Of a stretch of 10,005 bases of DNA, positions 4,937-10,005 are shown in pieces (positions within the stretch are counted from its first letter, which is position 1; each line of letters starts with the position of its first letter). The stretch lies in NCBI GenBank assembly GCA_030605705.1, contig JAUWHU010000224.1, positions 1-10,005 of the forward strand. The letters are read 5' to 3'. Position numbers and translations under genes: made by a program. This DNA is from Thermoflexia bacterium (lineage in GTDB: Bacteria; Chloroflexota; Anaerolineae; B4-G1; SLSP01). Under the pieces are notes generated by a model. That model did not search any database and had not been told where the DNA came from. It saw only the letters and a list, made by a program, of their open reading frames with translations.

Positions 4937-5620
4937 ATGAACGAAACGATTCTGGTGGTAGACGACGAACCTAAAATCGTCAAACTGGCACGGGATTACC
5001 TGGAACAGAGCGGGTTCCGCGTCGTCACAGCTACCGACGGGACGACGGCGCTGGCCGTGGCGCGCCACGAGCGGCCCGATCTGATCGTCCTTGATCTGAA
5101 TCTGCCCGGCACGGATGGCCTGGACGTCTGCCGGGCGCTGCGACGCAAGTCGGACGTGCCGATCATCATGCTCACCGCCCGCATCGCAGAGACCGACCGG
5201 CTCATCGGTTTAGAGTTGGGCGCGGATGACTACATCACCAAACCGTTCTCGCCCCGCGAATTGGTGGCCCGCGTGCGGGCGGTGCTGCGCCGCGCGCGAG
5301 GCGGCGTCCGCACGCCGGGCCTCATCCGCGCCGGCGACCTGGAGATTGATCTGCACGGCCACCGCGTCACCCGCGCGGGAGAGCCAATTCGCCTCTCCCG
5401 TACCGAGTTCAACCTGCTGGCCATCCTGGCGCAACACCCAGGACAAACCTTCACCCGCGCGCAGTTGCTTGACCGGCTGCACGGCGTCGCCTACGTTGGT
5501 TTTGACCGCAGCATAGATGCTCATGTCAAGAACCTGCGCCGCAAGTTAGAAGCTAATCCCGCCGAGCCGCGTTACGTGCTCACCGTTTACGGCGTCGGCT
5601 ACAGATTCATGGACGAATGA
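4937..5620 (+). CDS. OmpR/PhoB-family response regulator
   Basis: A 227-residue two-domain regulator. The receiver domain (1-120) has the acidic pair Asp9-Asp10 (VVDDEP), phospho-acceptor Asp53 (LIVLDLNLPGTDG), Thr80 (IIMLTAR) and Lys102 (YITKPF), a complete active site. A winged-helix DNA-binding domain follows (about 127-225) with GDLEIDLHGHRVTRAG, the recognition region LSRTEFNLLAILAQHPGQTF and the C-terminal YVLTVYGVGYRF hairpin. GGGGGAG (4923-4929) precedes ATG 4937. Its stop TGA (5618-5620) overlaps the kinase ATG by four bases (ATGA), so the two are coupled. OmpR-type regulators bind direct repeats one helical turn apart; the TTCAC boxes at 2768-2806 fit such a site. The signal and regulon are unknown. 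Confidence 0.95.
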   Translation: MNETILVVDDEPKIVKLARDYLEQSGFRVVTATDGTTALAVARHERPDLIVLDLNLPGTDGLDVCRALRRKSDVPIIMLTARIAETDRLIGLELGADDYITKPFSPRELVARVRAVLRRARGGVRTPGLIRAGDLEIDLHGHRVTRAGEPIRLSRTEFNLLAILAQHPGQTFTRAQLLDRLHGVAYVGFDRSIDAHVKNLRRKLEANPAEPRYVLTVYGVGYRFMDE

Positions 5621-5678
5621 AGAGAATGGCAAATGAAGAAATGACAAATGAAAAACGAGGAATGAGAAATGATAAACG
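5617..5678. repeat. 'aaatgacaaatg' dispersed repeat at the regulator-kinase junction
   Basis: The run atgaagagaatggcaaatga and what follows to about 5678 is built of atga/aaatg units and shares AATGGCAAATGA exactly with the coaE tail copy (174-185 and 5625-5636). On the minus strand it reads FSFVISSFAI, like the HSSFVI peptides these repeats give when mistranslated. Here it lies in frame at the kinase start. Confidence 0.65.
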
Positions 5679-6867
5679 CTGGCCGCATAAGCGGCGGCAG
5701 CCGCCGTGGGCGCACCACCCTAGTCCTGGCGAGCTGCGCTGGGGACGGGGCCGGATAAGGAGCTTGCGGCACGAGCGGGGGCCTCTCTTTCTCCGTTTTG
5801 CCGGGATTTTTGGCGTCATGGCCCTGCTGGTGTTAGGTGGGATGGCGGCGCTGGCATTTCTGCTCACACGGCTGTTCGGAGGCGATGGGCAGACGGCGGC
5901 GTTGGTGTGGATCGGGGGCTGTGGCCTTTCACTGGCGCTGCCGCTGCTGGCGGGACTGTTGGCTCGACAGGCCTTCCGGGGTATCGCCACCCCGCTGGCC
6001 GACGTCATGGCCGCCGCTGACGCTGTGGCCGAGGGCGACTTGAGCGTACGCGTGCCGGTGCCAGAATACGGCCGCGGCGAGTTCAGCCGGCTGGCCGAGT
6101 CCTTCAACCACATGACAGAGGAACTGGAACGCGCCGACCAGCAGCGCCGCAACCTCACGGCCGACGTGGCCCACGAGCTGCGCACGCCGCTGCACATCAT
6201 CCAGGGCAACCTGGAGGGCATCTTAGACGACGTGTACGAGCCAACGGCGGAGCACATCACCGCTACGCTAGATGAAGCGCGCGCCCTGGCGCGTCTGGTG
6301 GACGACCTGCGGTTACTTTCGCTGGCGGAGGCCGGCCAATTGCCGCTGGTACGGGAGCCGGTGGGTGTGACCGAGCTGTTAGCCGACGTTTCCACCAGCT
6401 TCAGCGGCCAGGCTGAAGCGCTGGGGATAGCCCTGTGCGTCGAGCCTGCCCTGAACCTGTCGAATGGGCCTGCCCTGAGCTTGTCGAATGGGACTGCCCC
6501 GTCCCCCCTCACCATCATCGCCGATGTAGGGCGGCTGGATCAAGTGCTCAGTAACCTGACGGCCAACGCGCTGCGCCACACGCCCTCCGGCGGAACCATC
6601 ACATTGCGGGCGGAGCCTGTTGAGGGCGGCGTTCGCATCAGCGTGCGCGACACCGGCGAGGGCATCCCCGCCGAGGAGCTGCCCTATATCTTCGACCGCT
6701 TCTGGCGCGGCGACCGGTCGCGCTCCCACGCTCACGGGGCCGGGAGCGGACTGGGTCTGGCCATCGCCCGGCAATTGGTGCAGGTCCACGGCGGCCGCAT
6801 CGGCGTCGAGAGCGAACCGGGCCGGGGAACGACGTTCACCATCGAGTTGCCGGCAGGCAAGACGTAA
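5617..6867 (+). CDS. Sensor histidine kinase (HAMP, HisKA, HATPase_c), partner of the upstream regulator
   Basis: A 416-residue membrane kinase. A cytoplasmic N-terminus is followed by transmembrane helices at about 58-86 and 95-116, separated by only about 8 residues, so there is almost no external sensor domain. Then come HAMP (about 117-172), HisKA with phospho-acceptor His186 (DVAHELRTPLH), N-box Asn317 (NLTANALRHTP), G1 DTGEGI (345-350), F-box IFDRFWRGD (358-366) and G2 GSGLGLAI (376-383). Such short-loop kinases usually sense membrane or cytoplasmic cues. Two oddities: the first about 20 residues (MKRMANEEMTNEKRGMRNDK) are a translated 'aaatgacaaatg' repeat, and residues 277-292 are two copies of PAL(N/S)LSNG encoded by a 24-base repeat, lying between HisKA and the ATPase core. 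The start at ATG 5617 relies on the ATGA overlap; ATG 5626, 5641 or 5662 are alternatives. Confidence 0.93.
   Translation: MKRMANEEMTNEKRGMRNDKRWPHKRRQPPWAHHPSPGELRWGRGRIRSLRHERGPLFLRFAGIFGVMALLVLGGMAALAFLLTRLFGGDGQTAALVWIGGCGLSLALPLLAGLLARQAFRGIATPLADVMAAADAVAEGDLSVRVPVPEYGRGEFSRLAESFNHMTEELERADQQRRNLTADVAHELRTPLHIIQGNLEGILDDVYEPTAEHITATLDEARALARLVDDLRLLSLAEAGQLPLVREPVGVTELLADVSTSFSGQAEALGIALCVEPALNLSNGPALSLSNGTAPSPLTIIADVGRLDQVLSNLTANALRHTPSGGTITLRAEPVEGGVRISVRDTGEGIPAEELPYIFDRFWRGDRSRSHAHGAGSGLGLAIARQLVQVHGGRIGVESEPGRGTTFTIELPAGKT
6445..6492. repeat. 24-bp tandem duplication inside the kinase gene ('cctgccctgagcttgtcgaatggg')
   Basis: Two adjacent 24-base units (6445-6468 and 6469-6492) differ at two positions, and 'actgcccc' after them looks like the start of a third. 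On the minus strand they read FDKLRAGPFDRFRAG, the signature of a very common dispersed repeat. Because the unit is eight codons long, the kinase frame is kept. Confidence 0.8.
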
Positions 6868-7186
6868 TGCCCTGTTCTGCAAGATAAACCCGTGGCCCCA
6901 TATTTCCAGCTGACCGGTACCGGTTGGAGTGAGCAAAGCAGGATGGCGGGTCTTCTGTGTTTGCGCAAGTGCTGCGCTTGGGCTATAATCGGTTTGAACC
7001 TATCATCTCAATAATCCGGGGCGGGTCTTGCTCTTTTCTGCCACGAATTACACGAATTTCACTAATTTTCCTCTCTTTTTCGTGTTAATTCGTGAAATTC
7101 GTGGCTGATTTTTGCTGCGCCTCATGATTTACCCCCACTTATTGAGAAGATCCGTTTGAACCTATCACCAGCGCAAGGAGTAAACT
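6868..7186 (+). promoter_or_regulatory. Intergenic region with promoter (6961-6989) and long repeat-containing leader
   Basis: The gap between the kinase and the nuclease gene. TTGCGC (6961-6966) and TATAAT (6984-6989) with a 17-base spacer form a convincing sigma-70 promoter; transcription would start near 6996 and give a leader of about 190 nt before ATG 7187. A perfect 12-bp palindrome ACCGGTACCGGT at 6913-6924 has no assigned role and no T-tract after it. The leader contains the repeats described separately (6992-7167). No small ORF was convincing. Confidence 0.65.
6992..7167. repeat. 14-bp direct repeats flanking a 'ccacgaattacacgaatt' palindrome
   Basis: GTTTGAACCTATCA is found at 6992-7005, right after the -10 box, and at 7154-7167, just before the ribosome site. 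Between them is a palindrome with arms CCACGAATTACACGAATTTC (from 7041) and the region 7082-7104, whose complement begins CCACGAATTTCACGAATTAA. This is a widespread dispersed repeat. The direct repeats may mark an insertion that lengthened the leader by 162 bases. Confidence 0.65.
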
Positions 7187-7597
7187 ATGGCCTCCAATCC
7201 GGCTACTGCTGAGAATCTGGCACAAACCATCCGTCGGGTGGCTCAAAAAGCACACTCCGAGGAGGACTTGCGTGTGGGCGTCGAACATGCTCTCAGCGCA
7301 ACTCTGCAAACGCTGGGAGTGACTGCTACCCCGGAGTATGAAAAGACCACCCTCAGCGGTTCCGCCGACGCAGTCTACGGGCATGTAGTTATCGAGTACA
7401 AACGTCCAGGCCGTTTGGCGGAAAAGGGCTATCCCGCAAAATTGGGTGAGCAAATCGCCCGCTACCTGACCGACCTCGCCCATAGCGCGGGGGGACCAAC
7501 CAAACAGGCTGAAGCTCTGGGAAAGATGATCGGCGTGGGCCTTGCGGTGGATGCAGTGCCAAGGGGAGCGTTAGTCATCTGCAAGGGCGGCAAGTGA
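7187..7597 (+). CDS. Stand-alone PD-(D/E)XK nuclease domain, possibly truncated restriction-modification enzyme
   Basis: A 136-residue protein with AAGGAG (7175-7180) before ATG. After an N-terminal helix region (AHSEEDLRVGVEHALSATL, with Glu33), the core reads TPEYEKTTLSGSADAVYGHV, then VIEYKRPG: Asp61 and Glu70-X-Lys72 make the D...ExK triad of restriction-endonuclease-fold nucleases. From memory, this segment starts much longer Chloroflexota proteins in which an N-6 adenine DNA methylase follows, as in fused type II restriction-modification enzymes. Here the protein ends soon after KMIGVGL with an atypical VDAVPRGALVICKGGK tail, and no methylase follows before the next gene. It may be a 5' remnant with a scrambled end or a small independent nuclease. 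It has its own promoter and an intact catalytic triad, and sits 116 bases before the STAND gene. Confidence 0.7.
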   Translation: MASNPATAENLAQTIRRVAQKAHSEEDLRVGVEHALSATLQTLGVTATPEYEKTTLSGSADAVYGHVVIEYKRPGRLAEKGYPAKLGEQIARYLTDLAHSAGGPTKQAEALGKMIGVGLAVDAVPRGALVICKGGK

Positions 7598-7629
7598 CTG
7601 CTGACTAGAGAGGCTGCGATCGCTATGGC

Positions 7630-7657
7630 TCGTCAGAAAGCGCAGGGCAGATATAAT
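7630..7657 (+). promoter_or_regulatory. Putative promoter of the STAND gene
   Basis: A perfect TATAAT (7652-7657) stands 56 bases before ATG 7714. The best -35 is TCGTCA (7630-7635, four of six consensus bases) with a 16-base spacer. It lies after the short nuclease stop, so the large gene can be transcribed separately, though read-through from 6961 is also possible. Confidence 0.5.
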
Positions 7658-7713
7658 GGATAGTGAGACTTGCTCTTTTGACAACTATGTTGCCCAAAGA
7701 GGAGATAACCTCT

Positions 7714-10005
7714 ATGATACGTGATCCGTTCTATCGTGACATAATTGCTCGCTTGAATGAACGACTTGATCCCGAGTTGTTCGAACAGTGTGCCGCAGAT
7801 CTACTGCGTGAGATATATCCGGGCCTGGTTCCAATTCGGGGTGGTGCTGACTCTGGCATGGACGGAGCGATTGCAGATGGAGAAGATGAGCCTTTTCCAT
7901 TGGTCACCACCACAGGGAAAAATGTCATCGGTAATCTGACACGAAATCTGAACTCGTACTTGGGAGATGGAGGTCAGCGACGCAGAGTTGTACTTGCTAC
8001 TTCCCAAAGCCTGACGCCAAGAAGGATCCGTAATCTGTATAAACGTGCGCGCGAGTTAGGATTTGGATTAGTCAATGTGCATGAGCAAGCATCTATGGCA
8101 GATCTTCTCTACCATAGACCAGAGTGGTGCTTGGAGTTACTTAATCTAACAGGGACTCCACCTGCTCTCTCAATTATTCCAAAGACTCAGCGTCCTCGAC
8201 TGACACAGACAATTGTCGGACGCGAGGAGGGTTTGTTGTGGCTCTCTCAGACTACCGGTGACAGGCTACTAGTTGGACAACCAGGCTCGGGGAAGACTTT
8301 TTTATTGAGCAAGTTTGCACGAGAGAAAGGTGGTCTCTTCGTTGTAAGCGAAGATCGTACAGAAATTGCATCCAACATTAGAGCAGAACAGCCAGCGGCG
8401 CTAATACTCGATGATGTACAGTTGCATCCCGAGTTCGTAGCGGAGTTGAAACAGATCAGAGAGGTAATTGGCGCGGATTTCTCGATTATCGCGACTTGTT
8501 GGCCGAGTGAAAAAGGAAAGATACAGCAACGTCTTGCTGTACCCAAATCACAGGTTCACGAGCTAGGGCCGCTGACTCGTAATCAGATTGTAGAGATTAT
8601 CCACGAGGCTGGTATTAGTAGGCCAAATTGGCTGATAGATGAGCTTGTGAATCAATCTGGAAACCGGCCTGGTTTGGCAGTCACCTTAGCTCACTTGTAT
8701 CTACTGGGAGGAGCCGAGGAGGTTCTACTGGGAGAAGCACTCAGTCGCGAAATAGTTGAGACTTACAGGCCATTGGCTGGATCTAACGTGAGGGAAGTCT
8801 TGGCAGCCTTTTCCGTCGGGGGCAATGTTGGAATGTCAAAGGAGGCAGTGGCTGAGGAACTGGAGTTGCGAATGGTCGATGTCACAAGATCCCTGGTCAC
8901 ACTTGGAGCTGGTGGTGTTGTGCTGGAGGTAGATGATAGACACCTCTCTGTTTATCCTCGCGCGTTGCGCCATGCTCTAGTCCGTGATGTGTTCTTCTGT
9001 GGAGCATTGTCTCTTGAGATAGAAGGACTTATAGATCAAGCTCCCTACCCACCGGACGTAATCAGCACCTTGATCGGTGCAAAAAGCCGTGGTGGGGATG
9101 TGCCAGCTCAACTTCTCACCCAAAAGCTGGAAGAGAATCCGCATTTGAGTGATGTATGGACGGAGTATGCCTGGCTGGGTGCTGATCAAGTCCATTGGAT
9201 TCTACAAAACTATCCTGAGAAATTGAACGCAATTATTCGTCCAGCGCTACATCGTGCGCCTGGGGTGGCGCTTCCTCTGCTTCTAGAGAAAGCAATCCAA
9301 GACCAGCGACCACTTAATACAGCGCCAGATCATCCTCTCCGGGTAATTGAAGACTGGACCCAGGAGGTCTATCTAGCAGAGGAAGCATTAGCAAGACGTC
9401 AAACTCTATGCAAAGTCCTAACGAAATGGCTCTCTAACGATAAGGACGTGGAGATAGGCCTACGAGCGCTCAAATCAGTGTTTTCTTGGAGGATTTTTCA
9501 GCGAGAAACCGACCCGGGTAGGGGCGACAAAGTAATTACGAGATCAGGAAGCCTTCCCAACAGGCAAATACTCGCTTTCCAGGAGCTTTGGCCAGAGACT
9601 GTGAAGTTGTTGAAGATAATCCAAATTCGAGACTGGAAACCGCTCCGAGATCTAGTCCGGCATTGGATCTATCCTACCGGAATGTATGGATATATGTTGC
9701 CGCTGGAGCGTCGCAATATGATACGTTCTTTCGGAGTTAAAATGTTGTCGGATCTAATGAGCCTTGCGGAGGATAGGCCAGGCGTCTTACACTGGATCAA
9801 TAAAGAGGCGGATAATATTGACTTGGATCTGGACGTGCCACTGGATGAAGCGTTCGAAATCCTCTATCCCGTTGAGGATTTCGAAAATTGGGAAAAGTCT
9901 CGACAGGCTCAAATTCAGTCCGTTCGCCAATTAGCAGCTGAATGGAGTGAACGCAACCCACCTCAAGTAGCCGAGCGGATCGTGTCTATTGAAAGAGAAG
10001 CTGAA
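7714..10005 (+). CDS. Mrr-like nuclease-STAND NTPase protein, candidate defence protein (3' end beyond window)
   Basis: Open for 764 codons to the window edge; GAGGAG at 7699-7704 supports ATG 7714. Residues 20-145 look like an Mrr-type restriction fold: FEQCAADLLREIYPGLVPIR, GGADSGMDG (43-51, Asp50), LVTTTGKNVIGNLTRNL (63-79, Lys69) and RRVVLATSQSLTPRRI. The usual E/Q-x-K is T-x-K here, so nuclease activity is not certain. A linker leads to a P-loop NTPase: VGREEGLLWL (168-177), Walker A GQPGSGKT (188-195), Walker B ALILDDVQ (229-236), a sensor-like IIATCWP (258-264) and GNRPGLAVTLAHLY (316-329), the GxP motif of STAND ATPases. Residues about 360-425 look like a winged helix; the rest is helix-rich, without recognised repeats, and is the likely sensor. 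The architecture matches antiviral STAND (Avs-like) proteins. The gene is visibly AT-richer, using many ATA, TTA and AGA codons, than coaE or the kinase, suggesting transfer. Confidence 0.8.
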   Translation, partial: MIRDPFYRDIIARLNERLDPELFEQCAADLLREIYPGLVPIRGGADSGMDGAIADGEDEPFPLVTTTGKNVIGNLTRNLNSYLGDGGQRRRVVLATSQSLTPRRIRNLYKRARELGFGLVNVHEQASMADLLYHRPEWCLELLNLTGTPPALSIIPKTQRPRLTQTIVGREEGLLWLSQTTGDRLLVGQPGSGKTFLLSKFAREKGGLFVVSEDRTEIASNIRAEQPAALILDDVQLHPEFVAELKQIREVIGADFSIIATCWPSEKGKIQQRLAVPKSQVHELGPLTRNQIVEIIHEAGISRPNWLIDELVNQSGNRPGLAVTLAHLYLLGGAEEVLLGEALSREIVETYRPLAGSNVREVLAAFSVGGNVGMSKEAVAEELELRMVDVTRSLVTLGAGGVVLEVDDRHLSVYPRALRHALVRDVFFCGALSLEIEGLIDQAPYPPDVISTLIGAKSRGGDVPAQLLTQKLEENPHLSDVWTEYAWLGADQVHWILQNYPEKLNAIIRPALHRAPGVALPLLLEKAIQDQRPLNTAPDHPLRVIEDWTQEVYLAEEALARRQTLCKVLTKWLSNDKDVEIGLRALKSVFSWRIFQRETDPGRGDKVITRSGSLPNRQILAFQELWPETVKLLKIIQIRDWKPLRDLVRHWIYPTGMYGYMLPLERRNMIRSFGVKMLSDLMSLAEDRPGVLHWINKEADNIDLDLDVPLDEAFEILYPVEDFENWEKSRQAQIQSVRQLAAEWSERNPPQVAERIVSIEREAE

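Noticed and set aside
5607..6518. 303-codon minus-strand frame opposite the kinase
   Set aside because: It is a shadow of the kinase gene: Ser/Arg/Ala-rich, with FDKLRAG and FSFVI peptides that come from dispersed repeats.

Overview
The window looks like a chromosomal piece of a GC-rich bacterium, most likely a Chloroflexota (Anaerolineae-like) genome. This is inferred from gene families and from several classes of short dispersed repeats typical of such genomes: the 'aaatgacaaatg' tract, the 'ccctgagcttgtcgaa' unit, the 'ctctgcg' palindromes, 'ccacgaattacacgaatt', and 'ggacaggatttacaggat'. No rRNA, tRNA or CRISPR array was seen. Nearly all coding is on the + strand.

Layout. (1) 1-1981: the 3' end of coaE (dephospho-CoA kinase), then a two-gene aconitase X unit (large catalytic subunit and DUF126-type small swivel subunit) joined by a one-base stop/start overlap. 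(2) 1982-2852: an 870-base non-coding stretch with decayed palindromic repeats, a REP-like inverted pair inside a 12-bp direct repeat, and a compact independent transcription unit: a perfect consensus sigma-70 promoter, about 105 nt of foldable RNA with some resemblance to a c-di-GMP-I (GEMM) riboswitch, and an intrinsic terminator. (3) 2853-4736: a small two-helix membrane protein preceded by 11-bp-periodic TTCAC boxes, two tandem class I SAM-dependent methyltransferases, a G/T-rich tandem repeat, and a short ORF that looks like the detached C-terminal tail of a large membrane glycosyltransferase. (4) 4737-6867: a MITE-like element, then an OmpR/PhoB-type response regulator and its HAMP-containing sensor histidine kinase with an ATGA overlap. 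Two different dispersed repeats have become coding sequence inside the kinase. (5) 6868-10005: a promoter, a repeat-laden leader, a stand-alone PD-(D/E)XK nuclease domain, and a large AT-richer gene, open at the window edge, with an N-terminal Mrr-like nuclease fold, a STAND-type P-loop NTPase, a winged-helix-like segment and a long helical C-terminus.

How the parts may work together. The response regulator/kinase pair is the natural candidate to act on the TTCAC-box promoter of the small membrane protein. The 3' part resembles a defence locus: nuclease-STAND proteins of this architecture (compare Avs proteins) sense an invader with the C-terminal region and fire the N-terminal nuclease. It is the most interesting system in the window. 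Its nuclease motif departs from the usual Mrr consensus, and the neighbouring short nuclease protein may be a partner or the remnant of a larger restriction-modification enzyme.

Functions are assigned from motifs and remembered family features; no database search was run.
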